A stretch of 64,000 nt of DNA from Flavobacterium saccharophilum (GTDB lineage: Bacteria > Bacteroidota > Bacteroidia > Flavobacteriales > Flavobacteriaceae): the NCBI RefSeq assembly GCF_900142735.1, contig NZ_FRBY01000001.1, forward strand, positions 620,001 to 684,000. The letters run 5' to 3'. This document shows positions 25,953 to 34,788 of this stretch, in pieces. The notes below the pieces were generated by a model. That model had not been told where the DNA came from, did no database searches, and saw nothing but the letters and a program-made list of their open reading frames with translations. A program made the position numbers and the translations under genes. Each line of letters opens with the position of its first letter. The first letter of the stretch is position 1.

Positions 25953-27575
25953 ATGAAAAAAACAAATTCCATTTTAAAAGTTGCCTACATCGGATTGTTT
26001 TCAATTGCTCTTGCGGTTGTAAGCTGTTCCAGTGATCCGGAAACACCTGTAACTCCAGATCCGGTTCCTCCGGTAGTTGTTCCTCCAGTGGTTACACCGG
26101 TTTTTCCTGGACCAACTTATGCAGATAATTACACTTCAATTTCAGGTTGGGGAAGCAGATCACAATGGAATTTGGCCAACGTGCACGATCCATCTGTAGA
26201 AAAATCGGGCGAATATTATTATATGTACCAGACTGATGCTTCTTATGGAAATGCACACGAAGGCAACGGACATTTTTTCTACAGAAGATCAAAAGATTTA
26301 ATCAATTGGGAATTCATGGGATCTTCAATGACACAGGCTCCGGCTTGGGTAAAAGATTCCCTGAACAATAAAAGAGCAAGAATGTCTCCGGCTTTGCCTC
26401 CAATCGAAAATCCAAATTATGGATATTGGGCGCCATGCGTTCGTAAAGTGGGGAATAAATTCAGAATGTATTACAGTATCGTCGTAACGAATCCAATTGT
26501 AGGAACAGACACCAATACTTCCTGGTCAGAGCGCGCTTTTATTGGCTTAGCCGAAACGGATGATTTGGCTTCAAACAATTGGGTTGATAAAGGAATGGTT
26601 GTTTGTTCTGAACCTGACGGAGTAAAAAGTTACGTTAGAAACGGAGGAAATGACTGGGATGCTTATTTCAAATTCAATGCTATCGATCCAAGTTTTATTG
26701 AAACTCCCGAAGGAGAACAATATTTAATTTACGGTTCCTGGCATTCCGGAATTGCAGCTTTAAAACTGAATCCGACAACAGGAAAACCAGATAAATTAAA
26801 AACAATTGAGGACTACGGAGTACGAATTGCCGGTCGCGGAAATGTTAATTCAAACCGTTGGCAGGCACTTGAAGGCCCGGAAATTATGTACAATCCAGAA
26901 ACTCAATATTACTATTTATTCCTGGCGTATGATGAATTATCAGTGGCGTATAATACACGAGTTGCACGTTCAAAAAGTATTTTAGGACCCTATCTTACCA
27001 GTACAGGAATGAGTATAACAAGCGGAGCAGAATGTTTTCCAATGCTAACACATCCGTATCAATTTAAAAATCATACAGGCTGGGTGGGTTTTGCGCACTG
27101 TGCTGTATTTCAAAATCCAGACACTAAAAAATGGTTTTATGCATCGCAAGCCCGTTTACCGGAAGGAGTTCCAGGAATTGCAGCTTCAAATGCAATCATG
27201 ATGGGGCATGTTCGTGGTATCGAATGGACAGAAGATGGCTGGCCGGTTGTTGAAGCAGAACGCTACGCGGGAGTACCAACAACGACTATTTCTGAAGGAA
27301 GCTTTGTAGGTGCCTGGGAACAGATTACGATGAATTATCAATACAAAACGATGCAAAAAGCAGGAACAATTTATTTAACTGCTGATAAAAAAGTAAGCGG
27401 TGATGCAACTGGAACCTGGTCGTATGACAGTGCCAAAAAAATCTTAACCGTTAACGGAGTAAAATGCAACGTAACGGATGCCTGGGATTGGGAATCAGCA
27501 ACTAGAAAAGTAACATTGAGTTATTCTGGTTTAACAGCTGCGGGATTGCCAGTTTGGGGTAAGAAAGTGAATTAA
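25953..27575 (+). CDS. GH43 endo-alpha-1,5-L-arabinanase with C-terminal beta domain, lipoprotein
   Basis: A 540-residue lipoprotein (AVVSC, Cys25) with a Pro/Val-rich linker (about 30-52) that would hold the enzyme off the membrane. Catalytic residues are Asp79 (NVHDPS), Asp245 (NAIDPSF) and Glu307 (ALEGPE). Residues about 445-540 (SFVGAWEQITMNYQY through VWGKKVN) match the C-terminal domain found on extracellular endo-arabinanases. The larger insertions in the propeller and the linker suggest a surface-exposed enzyme acting on polymeric arabinan. Confidence 0.9.
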   Translation: MKKTNSILKVAYIGLFSIALAVVSCSSDPETPVTPDPVPPVVVPPVVTPVFPGPTYADNYTSISGWGSRSQWNLANVHDPSVEKSGEYYYMYQTDASYGNAHEGNGHFFYRRSKDLINWEFMGSSMTQAPAWVKDSLNNKRARMSPALPPIENPNYGYWAPCVRKVGNKFRMYYSIVVTNPIVGTDTNTSWSERAFIGLAETDDLASNNWVDKGMVVCSEPDGVKSYVRNGGNDWDAYFKFNAIDPSFIETPEGEQYLIYGSWHSGIAALKLNPTTGKPDKLKTIEDYGVRIAGRGNVNSNRWQALEGPEIMYNPETQYYYLFLAYDELSVAYNTRVARSKSILGPYLTSTGMSITSGAECFPMLTHPYQFKNHTGWVGFAHCAVFQNPDTKKWFYASQARLPEGVPGIAASNAIMMGHVRGIEWTEDGWPVVEAERYAGVPTTTISEGSFVGAWEQITMNYQYKTMQKAGTIYLTADKKVSGDATGTWSYDSAKKILTVNGVKCNVTDAWDWESATRKVTLSYSGLTAAGLPVWGKKVN

Positions 27576-27919
27576 AAAGGAATTAGAAAATTCCAATTTT
27601 TTAAAATTCCAAATTCCAAAAAAGGGATTTGTATTGTTAAAAGCTCCAGAGGAGCATAATGTTTATAGCCAATATAATGTGTTCTTGGTAGAGCTCCAGC
27701 GGAGCGGCATCTAAGTTTTTATAATTAATCAAAATATGTCACCCCGATGGGGCTCTTAGGAAGAAACGAATAAAATTTCTATAAACATTCTGTCCCGATG
27801 GGACTTATTTATGATGATTAAAAAGAGTTAGAAAATTTAAGAAAAAAAAATCTGCAAAATTTGCAAAATCTGCGTGAAAAACATTTAACGCATAGAAACT
27901 ATGTTTTAAAAGAATTACA
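27576..27919. other. 344-bp gap with palindromic elements
   Basis: The gap holds an AATTCC/GGAATT word repeat (27585-27620), a compound palindromic element (27641-27805) and a CATAGAAACTATG segment near 27890. No gene is supported. Confidence 0.7.
27641..27805. repeat. Compound REP-like palindromic element
   Basis: Four small palindromes appear in order: GCTCCAGAGGAGC, GCTCCAGCGGAGC, CCCCGATGGGG and TCCCGATGGGA. An outer inverted repeat (AATGTTTATAG near 27658 and CTATAAACATT near 27779) brackets them. The layout resembles paired REP elements. No REP-associated transposase gene lies nearby. Confidence 0.7.
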
Positions 27920-28891
27920 ATGAAAAACCTAATTACAAGCCTGTCCCTTTTAGTTTTGATTGCATCCGGCAAAACAGCTGTCGCGCAATCAACTCAAATT
28001 GATCCGGCAAAATTCAATAATCCAATTATAAAAGATCAATATACAGGAGATCCTGCAGCATTGGTTTACAAGGATAAAGTGTATTTATACGCAGGTCATG
28101 ATGAAGCACCAAAAGATTTTCATTTTTATAAAATGAACGAATGGGTGGTATATTCTTCTTCAGATATGAAAAAATGGGAATCACATCCTGTGCCTTTAAA
28201 AACCACTGATTTTGCGTGGGCAAAAGGAGATGCATGGGCTTCGCAGGTGATTGAAAGAAACGGAAAATTTTATTGGTATGTAACGGTTGAGCATGGTTCC
28301 GTAAATGGAAAAGCTATTGGAATTGCAGTTTCTGACAGTCCAACCGGACCTTTTAAAGATGCACTAGGAAAAGCCCTGATCACAAACGATATGACTAAAT
28401 TCAGCGATATAAGCTGGGACGATATTGACCCGACAGTGTATATCGATACAGATGGACAAGCCTATTTGTTTTGGGGAAATACAGCCTGCCATTATGCTAA
28501 ATTAAAAGAAAATATGATCGAATTAGATGGACCAATTCATCATATCAAAGAGTTGCCTCATTTTACAGAAGCCCCTTGGATTCACAAACATAAAAACTGG
28601 TACTATTTATCATACGCTTATGAATTTCCGGAGAAAATCGCTTATGCCATGAGTAAGTCAATTACTGGCCCATGGGAATTCAAGGGGATTTTGAATGAAA
28701 TCGCTGGAAACAGTAACACAAATCATCAGTCGATTATTGAATTTAAAGGGCAATCGTATTTTATTTATCACAACGGAGCAACACAACCAGACGGGGGAAG
28801 TTTCAGAAGATCAGTCTGTGTTGATAAATTATATTATAACAAAGACGGAACGATGAAACGTGTGGTTATGACTTCTGAAGGAATTCAGTAG
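27920..28891 (+). CDS. GH43 family glycosidase, likely exo-acting alpha-L-arabinofuranosidase or beta-xylosidase
   Basis: A 323-residue protein with a signal peptide (1-22). Catalytic candidates are Asp44 (YTGDPAAL), Asp170 (WDDIDPT) and Glu217 (HFTEAPW). The GDP instead of HDP at the base motif and the long segment before it mark a GH43 subfamily different from the endo-arabinanases. These are usually exo-acting on arabino- or xylo-oligosaccharides. The locus context favours arabinose release. Confidence 0.8.
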   Translation: MKNLITSLSLLVLIASGKTAVAQSTQIDPAKFNNPIIKDQYTGDPAALVYKDKVYLYAGHDEAPKDFHFYKMNEWVVYSSSDMKKWESHPVPLKTTDFAWAKGDAWASQVIERNGKFYWYVTVEHGSVNGKAIGIAVSDSPTGPFKDALGKALITNDMTKFSDISWDDIDPTVYIDTDGQAYLFWGNTACHYAKLKENMIELDGPIHHIKELPHFTEAPWIHKHKNWYYLSYAYEFPEKIAYAMSKSITGPWEFKGILNEIAGNSNTNHQSIIEFKGQSYFIYHNGATQPDGGSFRRSVCVDKLYYNKDGTMKRVVMTSEGIQ

Positions 28892-29068
28892 TTAGTGTTC
28901 AGTATTCAGTTTTTTAGTGTTCAGTTTAGTTTTTCAGTCGCAGTTTTCAGTTTTTAAAGGCACTGCTTATATGATCTAAAAAAGTTTACAGTTAACCAAA
29001 ACTTAAATTTACTTATATCACTTATATGGTTAACAAAAGAAGTATTTTAACAATTATATTTTAAACAC
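28892..29068. repeat. Word-repeat gap (TTCAGT and ATATAAGT types)
   Basis: The first half repeats GTTCAG/TTTCAG words (28895-28950). The second half carries TTACTTATATCACTTATATG, which recurs in inverted and direct form at 54065-54220. No coding signal. Confidence 0.5.
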
Positions 29069-29083
29069 ATGGTTTTCTCCTAC

Positions 29084-31384
29084 ATGAAGGTGAGTTTGAA
29101 AAAAATAACGATTAAATCATTTTATTTAATCGCAACTTTCTTAATTACTATTCCTTCAATCGCACAGATGCAGGAATTTAAATTGCAAGAGATAAAACTA
29201 ACTAGTGGTCCTTTTAAAAATGCTCAAAATGTTGATCTTAAATATTTATTAGACCTAAATCCAGATCGATTATTAGCACCTTATTTGATAGCTGCCGGCT
29301 TGCCTACAAAAGCGGATAGATATGGCAACTGGGAAAACATAGGTCTTGATGGACATATAGGAGGTCATTATTTAGCGGCATTATCGATGATGTATGCTTC
29401 TACGGGAAATAAAGAAATTAAAGGCCGTTTGGATTATATGATTTCTGAATTGGATCGGTGCCAGCAAAAGGACGGAACTGGTTATGTTGGAGGTATTCCT
29501 GAAGGAAAAGTCTTTTGGGATAGAATTCATAAAGGAGATATAGACGGTAGTGGTTTTGGTTTAAATAATACCTGGGTTCCAATCTATAATATTCATAAAC
29601 TTTTTGCAGGCTTAATTGATGCCTACAATTATACAGGTAATGAAAAGGCAAAAGAAATTGTAATAAAATTAGGAGATTGGTTTATCGAATTGATCCGACC
29701 TCTTTCTGATGAGCAAATTCAAAGAATCTTAAAAACAGAACATGGTGGTATAAACGAATCTTTTGCCGATTTATATAGCATCACAAAAAACAAAAAATAT
29801 CTTGAAACGGCTGAAAAGCTTTCGCAAAAAGCCATTCTCGACCCATTAATTAAAAAGGAAGACAAACTAACGGGTTTACATGCTAATACACAAATACCAA
29901 AAGTTATTGGTTTTGAGAAAATTGGAAAGCTATCGGATAATAAACAATGGTCCGATGCCGCGCAGTTTTTTTGGAAAAATGTCACCGAAAAAAGAACTGT
30001 CGCGTTTGGAGGAAATAGCGTTGCTGAACATTTCAATCCGATAAATGATTTTAGTGGCATGCTAAAATCCAATCAAGGCCCGGAAACTTGTAATTCCTAT
30101 AATATGGAACGTTTAAGTAAAGCGTTGTTTTTAGACAAAAATGATGTGAGTTACCTTGATTTTTATGAGCGTACACTTTACAATCACATTCTTTCTAGCC
30201 AAGAGCCTAATAGAGGTGGTTTTGTGTATTTTACTCCAATTCGACCAAATCATTATCGCGTATACTCGCAACCAGAAACCAGCATGTGGTGTTGCGTTGG
30301 GACGGGACTTGAAAATCATTCTAAATATGGAGAATTAATTTATAGCCATTCAGAGCATGATATTTTTGTAAATCTTTTTATTCCATCCACTTTAAATTGG
30401 AAGGAAAAAGGAATAGAATTAGAGCAAACCACAAAATTTCCTTATGAAAATAATACTGAGATTGTTCTAAAACTTAAAAATCCTACATCTTTTGTTTTGA
30501 ATATTCGTTATCCAAAATGGGCAACGAATTTCAAAATTTTAGTCAATGAAAAATTGCAAAAAACAGACGCCAAACCCGCTAACTATGTTAGTCTGGTAAG
30601 AAAATGGAAATCAGGAGATAAAATAACTATTGCATTCCAGACTTCGACTCATTTGGAAAAGTTGCGCGATGGCTCCAATTGGGCCGCATTTGTAAATGGT
30701 CCTATTGTATTAGCTGCTAAAACCTCTACTGAAAATTTAGATGGTTTGTTTGCCGATGATAGCCGAATGGGACATGTTGCTCAAGGAAAATACGTTTCGT
30801 TAGACAAAGCTTATGCACTAGTAGGAGAAGAGGGAAGTTATGTTTCAAAACTTAAAGATTTAGGTAATATGCGCTTTAAGTTAGATTCATTAGAATTACA
30901 ACCCTTCTTTGAAATACACGATGCCCGTTATCAGATGTATTTTCAAACCTATAAACCAGAAGATTATAAAGAAAAACAAGCTTTGTTAAGACAACAGGAA
31001 ATTGAAGCGATGGCTATTGAAGCTAACACGGTTGATAAAATAAATTGTGGAGAACAACAGCCTGAAGTAGATCACCATTATAAAGGAGAAAAAAGTGAAT
31101 CGGGCTATGAGGAAGATGGTTTTTGGAGAAATACCAGCTCTTATATTTCCTATCAAATGGTAAATAAAAATCTAGAAGGCAAATTTATTGAAATTAGTTT
31201 TTTAGGAGACTTTAAAACGGATAATCTAGATGTTTTTATTAATGAAAAACCTGTTGCAATTGTCACAAAAAAAGATAAGATAATTCAATTCAAATTAGAC
31301 AATACTCAAATTATTGATTTAAAAATTAAGTCTAAAGATGGCAAAAAAACGTCTAAAATTTCTCAAATAAGAATTGTAAAATAA
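29084..31384 (+). CDS. GH127 beta-L-arabinofuranosidase
   Basis: The protein has 766 residues from the ATG at 29084; a start at 29069 is also open. A signal peptide (KITIKSFYLIATFLITIPSIAQ) precedes the (alpha/alpha)6 barrel. The zinc-thiolate site of GH127 is complete: ETC (Glu339, Cys341 in the longer frame) and MWCCVGTG (Cys408, Cys409), one cysteine of the pair being the nucleophile in the family prototype. Glu320 (SVAEHF) is the acid/base candidate. A beta-rich C-terminal domain (about 660-771) follows. It releases beta-linked L-arabinofuranose, which pectic arabinan does not usually contain in quantity. Confidence 0.88.
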   Translation: MKVSLKKITIKSFYLIATFLITIPSIAQMQEFKLQEIKLTSGPFKNAQNVDLKYLLDLNPDRLLAPYLIAAGLPTKADRYGNWENIGLDGHIGGHYLAALSMMYASTGNKEIKGRLDYMISELDRCQQKDGTGYVGGIPEGKVFWDRIHKGDIDGSGFGLNNTWVPIYNIHKLFAGLIDAYNYTGNEKAKEIVIKLGDWFIELIRPLSDEQIQRILKTEHGGINESFADLYSITKNKKYLETAEKLSQKAILDPLIKKEDKLTGLHANTQIPKVIGFEKIGKLSDNKQWSDAAQFFWKNVTEKRTVAFGGNSVAEHFNPINDFSGMLKSNQGPETCNSYNMERLSKALFLDKNDVSYLDFYERTLYNHILSSQEPNRGGFVYFTPIRPNHYRVYSQPETSMWCCVGTGLENHSKYGELIYSHSEHDIFVNLFIPSTLNWKEKGIELEQTTKFPYENNTEIVLKLKNPTSFVLNIRYPKWATNFKILVNEKLQKTDAKPANYVSLVRKWKSGDKITIAFQTSTHLEKLRDGSNWAAFVNGPIVLAAKTSTENLDGLFADDSRMGHVAQGKYVSLDKAYALVGEEGSYVSKLKDLGNMRFKLDSLELQPFFEIHDARYQMYFQTYKPEDYKEKQALLRQQEIEAMAIEANTVDKINCGEQQPEVDHHYKGEKSESGYEEDGFWRNTSSYISYQMVNKNLEGKFIEISFLGDFKTDNLDVFINEKPVAIVTKKDKIIQFKLDNTQIIDLKIKSKDGKKTSKISQIRIVK

Positions 31385-31393
31385 AAAATAATC

Positions 31394-32377
31394 ATGGAAG
31401 TGTACACCAAAATAAAATCAATATTATCACTCCTATTTATTCTAACGGGATCCGCAACAATAGCACAAGAAATTGTTGTTCATGATCCGGTTGTGATCAA
31501 ACAAAAAGATACTTATTATTTATATTGTACCGGAAACGGAATTAGTGTCTTTAGTTCAAAAGATTTAAAAAAATGGGACAGACAGCCACAGGTTTTCAAA
31601 GATAAACCTGTTTGGGCAGATGGAGTTGCCGCCGATTTCAAAAATCATATTTGGGCACCAGATATTTCATTGCACAACAATGTTTATTATCTGTATTATT
31701 CGGTTTCGGCTTTCGCCAAAAATACATCGGCAATTGGAGTTGCGACTAATACAACATTAGATCCATCTGATAAAAATTACAAATGGGTTGATCAGGGAAT
31801 TGTAATTCAATCACAGCCTAATCGTGACATGTGGAACGCCATTGATCCGAATTTGGTTTTTGATGAAAACAATACGCCTTGGCTTTCATTTGGTTCTTTT
31901 TGGGAAGGCTTGAAAATGGTAAAATTAAATCCCGATCTAAAATCGATCGCCCAGCCTCAAGAATGGCACACGATCTCAAAACGAAAAAGAACTTTTGAAT
32001 TAGCTGATTCTGATCCGGGTGACGGCGCACTTGAAGCTCCATTTATTTTTAAGAAAAACGGATATTACTATCAATTTCTTTCTTGGGATTTATGTTGCCG
32101 CGGAGAAAAAAGTACCTATAAAGTTGTGGTTGGAAGATCTAAAAATGTAACCGGACCTTATGTCGATAAAGACGGAAAACCATTAAATGAGGGTGGAGGA
32201 AGTATTGTAGTTCAAGGCGATGAAAATTATTTTGGAGTAGGACATAACAGTGCTTATACATTTGATGGAAAAGATTACATTTTTTATCACGCTTATGAAA
32301 AGAAAACGAACGGAACACCAAGATTAATCGTAAAAGAAATGAAATGGGATACTGATTTATGGCCTGTTTTGAAATAG
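31394..32377 (+). CDS. GH43 arabinan endo-1,5-alpha-L-arabinosidase
   Basis: A 327-residue protein with a signal peptide (about 1-25, IAQ) and no lipobox, so probably periplasmic. Catalytic residues are Asp31 (VVHDPVV), Asp151 (NAIDPNL) and Glu214 (ALEAPFI). RRDMW-like positions and DLCCRGEKSTYKVVVGRS are typical of this endo-arabinanase subgroup. It begins 9 bases after GH127, so the two are co-translated or closely coupled. It is a second, differently localised relative of the enzyme at 23320-24330. Confidence 0.88.
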   Translation: MEVYTKIKSILSLLFILTGSATIAQEIVVHDPVVIKQKDTYYLYCTGNGISVFSSKDLKKWDRQPQVFKDKPVWADGVAADFKNHIWAPDISLHNNVYYLYYSVSAFAKNTSAIGVATNTTLDPSDKNYKWVDQGIVIQSQPNRDMWNAIDPNLVFDENNTPWLSFGSFWEGLKMVKLNPDLKSIAQPQEWHTISKRKRTFELADSDPGDGALEAPFIFKKNGYYYQFLSWDLCCRGEKSTYKVVVGRSKNVTGPYVDKDGKPLNEGGGSIVVQGDENYFGVGHNSAYTFDGKDYIFYHAYEKKTNGTPRLIVKEMKWDTDLWPVLK

Positions 32378-32635
32378 AATATAGATTATAGAAAATAGAA
32401 CAAAGAAGCAAGATTTTAGACTATTTAGATAAAAGATTAAAATAGATCTGCCTAATCTGCGAGAGAAAATTTAAACACACAACTATGTATATTTTAAATA
32501 AATGAAATGCCTTTTTTAGACAATGTATAACTATGATTCTATGTGTTTAAATTAAAGCCACAATAGAAAACAAAATTAAAAACCCGTTTTATCCGCGTCA
32601 TCCGCGTGCCATAAAACACATTTAAATAAATAAAA
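32378..32635. repeat. Gap with TTTAAACACA inverted repeat and short word repeats
   Basis: AATAGAATATAGA words (32380-32403), GCAGATTAGGC-like words (32440-32470), an inverted repeat with arms AAATTTAAACACAC and ATGTGTTTAAATT (32470-32552), and CCGCGTCATCCGCGT (32595-32610) follow one another. The last element recurs at 44747 and 45049. Confidence 0.6.
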
Positions 32636-34621
32636 ATGAAGTCCAATTTAATTACCAAAATTACCCTTTGCGGTTTATTGCTGAACGGCTTTTATGCATC
32701 GGCACAAAAAAATAATCTTCAGGTTGATGCTGCGAAATCAGTAACCAAAATTGAACCGACGATGTACGGAGTATTTTTTGAAGATATCAATTTTGCTGCT
32801 GATGGAGGTTTGTATGCCGAAATGATCAAAAACAGATCGTTTGAATTTGAAACGCCAATGATGGGTTGGAACGAACCAAACAGCGACCGACATAAACTAA
32901 ACGAGCAATCCGGAATTGCCAATATTGTTCAGTATTCTCAAAAAGGAACCAATCATAATTATTGCAGAGTTACGATCAACGATGCAAATGGTTATGAGTT
33001 GATTAACGAAGGTTTCAGAGGAATGGGAATTAAAAAAGACCTAAAGTATAATTTGTCTCTTAGAGCTTCAAAAGTATCCGGAGATATTACGAAGATTAAA
33101 ATTCAGTTCATTGATAAAAACAAAAAGGTTTTAGGCGAAACTTCAATTGTACCAAAATCTAAAGACTGGACAAATTATACAGCACAATTAACTGCAACTG
33201 CAACAGAAGCTAAAGGACAAATTAAAATTACTTTTGAAGGAAAAGGGGTAATTGATTTGGATGTTATTTCGCTTTTTCCGGAAGATACCTGGAAAGGAAG
33301 AAAAAATGGAATGCGTGCTGATTTAGTACAATTATTATACGATTTGAAACCGGGATTTTTACGTTTTCCCGGAGGCTGTATTGTGGAAGGAAAAACATTG
33401 GCTTTGCGTTACCAATGGAAAAAATCGATTGGAAATGTAGAAGACAGAGAAACGATGATCAACCGTTGGAATACGGAGTTTGCACATAAACTGGCTCCAG
33501 ACTATTTCCAGAGTTTTGGTTTGGGATTCTTTGAATATTTCCAGCTTTCAGAAGATATTGGAGCGTCTCCACTACCAATTTTAAGCTGTGGAATGGCTTG
33601 TCAATTCAATACAGGAGAATTGGTTCCGATGGATCAAATTGATCCTTATGTACAAGATGCTTTAGATTTAATTGAATTTGCAAATGGCGATCAAACGACA
33701 GCTTGGGGAAAAGTTAGAGCCGATATGGGACATCCAAAACCATTCAATTTAAAATTCATTGGAGTTGGAAATGAGCAATGGGGACCAGATTATATCGAGC
33801 GTTTCAAAGTGTTTCAAAAAGCCATCAAAGCAAAATATCCAAATATCACTATTGTTTCGGGAACAGGACCATTTCCTGACGGAGATTATTTTGATTACGG
33901 CATGAAAGAACTTAAAAAACTGAATGCAGAAATTGTTGACGAACATTATTATAAAGATCCGGCCTGGTTCCGTAAAAATGTAACCCGTTACGATAATTAC
34001 GACCGTAAAGGACCGAAGATTTTTGCCGGAGAATATGCAGCACAAAGTGTAGCAATCGCAAGTCCGGATAATAAAAACAACTGGGAATGTGCTTTTTCTG
34101 AAGCGGCTTTCATGACCGGAATGGAGCGTAATGCTGAGGTTGTTCACCTGACTTCTTATGCACCTTTATTAGCACACGTCGAAGGCTGGCAATGGACACC
34201 GGATATGATTTGGTTCAATAATTTACAATCTTATGGAACGCCAAATTATTATGTTCAGAAATTGTTTTCTAACAATAAAGGAACCGATTTAATCAACATT
34301 ACTAAAGACGGAAAAGCAGTTACAGGGCAAAACGATTTGTTTGCATCGGCAGTAAAAGATGTGAATTCTAAAGAAGTAATTCTGAAAATCGTGAACACTT
34401 CTGCAACGTCTCAAAATGTTTCAATTGATGTAAAAGGAGCAAAATTAGATACAAAAGGAACGGCAATAACTTTAAAAGGAGATGGAATAAATGATGAGAA
34501 TTCTTTTGAGGCTCCAACTAAAATTAGCCCGAAAGAAAGCGAATTTAAAGTAAGCGGAAGCAAAGTTCAATACGATTTCCCGGCTTACTCTGTTACTGTT
34601 TTGAAAATTAAGATGAAATAA
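32636..34621 (+). CDS. GH51 alpha-L-arabinofuranosidase with N-terminal carbohydrate-binding-like domain (661 aa)
   Basis: A signal peptide (1-23, YASAQ) is followed by the start of the barrel, an inserted jelly-roll (about 90-215), the TIM barrel and a C-terminal beta-sandwich (about 560-661). The acid/base is Glu380 (FIGVGNEQWG) and the nucleophile is Glu466 (IFAGEYAAQS). It is longer than the other GH51 here and belongs to the large extracellular subgroup often active on branched arabinan or arabinoxylan side chains. It is the last enzyme gene before araB. Confidence 0.92.
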   Translation: MKSNLITKITLCGLLLNGFYASAQKNNLQVDAAKSVTKIEPTMYGVFFEDINFAADGGLYAEMIKNRSFEFETPMMGWNEPNSDRHKLNEQSGIANIVQYSQKGTNHNYCRVTINDANGYELINEGFRGMGIKKDLKYNLSLRASKVSGDITKIKIQFIDKNKKVLGETSIVPKSKDWTNYTAQLTATATEAKGQIKITFEGKGVIDLDVISLFPEDTWKGRKNGMRADLVQLLYDLKPGFLRFPGGCIVEGKTLALRYQWKKSIGNVEDRETMINRWNTEFAHKLAPDYFQSFGLGFFEYFQLSEDIGASPLPILSCGMACQFNTGELVPMDQIDPYVQDALDLIEFANGDQTTAWGKVRADMGHPKPFNLKFIGVGNEQWGPDYIERFKVFQKAIKAKYPNITIVSGTGPFPDGDYFDYGMKELKKLNAEIVDEHYYKDPAWFRKNVTRYDNYDRKGPKIFAGEYAAQSVAIASPDNKNNWECAFSEAAFMTGMERNAEVVHLTSYAPLLAHVEGWQWTPDMIWFNNLQSYGTPNYYVQKLFSNNKGTDLINITKDGKAVTGQNDLFASAVKDVNSKEVILKIVNTSATSQNVSIDVKGAKLDTKGTAITLKGDGINDENSFEAPTKISPKESEFKVSGSKVQYDFPAYSVTVLKIKMK

Positions 34622-34721
34622 TCGCAACAGAATAAATGTAAAAGCTACGTTTGTTTTTTGTTTTGACCTTAAACCCTTGTTTTGATGCATTATTTGTAAA
34701 AATTCAAGTGCCTGTTTTTAT

Positions 34722-34745
34722 TAAGTGTTTATTGTACACTTATAA
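34722..34745. promoter_or_regulatory. AraR operator before araB
   Basis: AAGTGTTTATTGTACACTTA is a near-palindrome 44-67 bases before the araB start. It sits upstream of a TATATTTG -7 box (34758-34765) and over the -33 region, so araBDA has its own AraR-controlled promoter in addition to any read-through. Confidence 0.65.
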
Positions 34746-34788
34746 ATGAATTATAATTATATTTGTCATTATTAAAAATGAATTTCGA

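Noticed and set aside
33749..34147. 132-codon open frame opposite the second GH51 gene
   Set aside because: It is antisense to a catalytic-domain coding region with both active-site glutamates; its composition is typical of a shadow frame.
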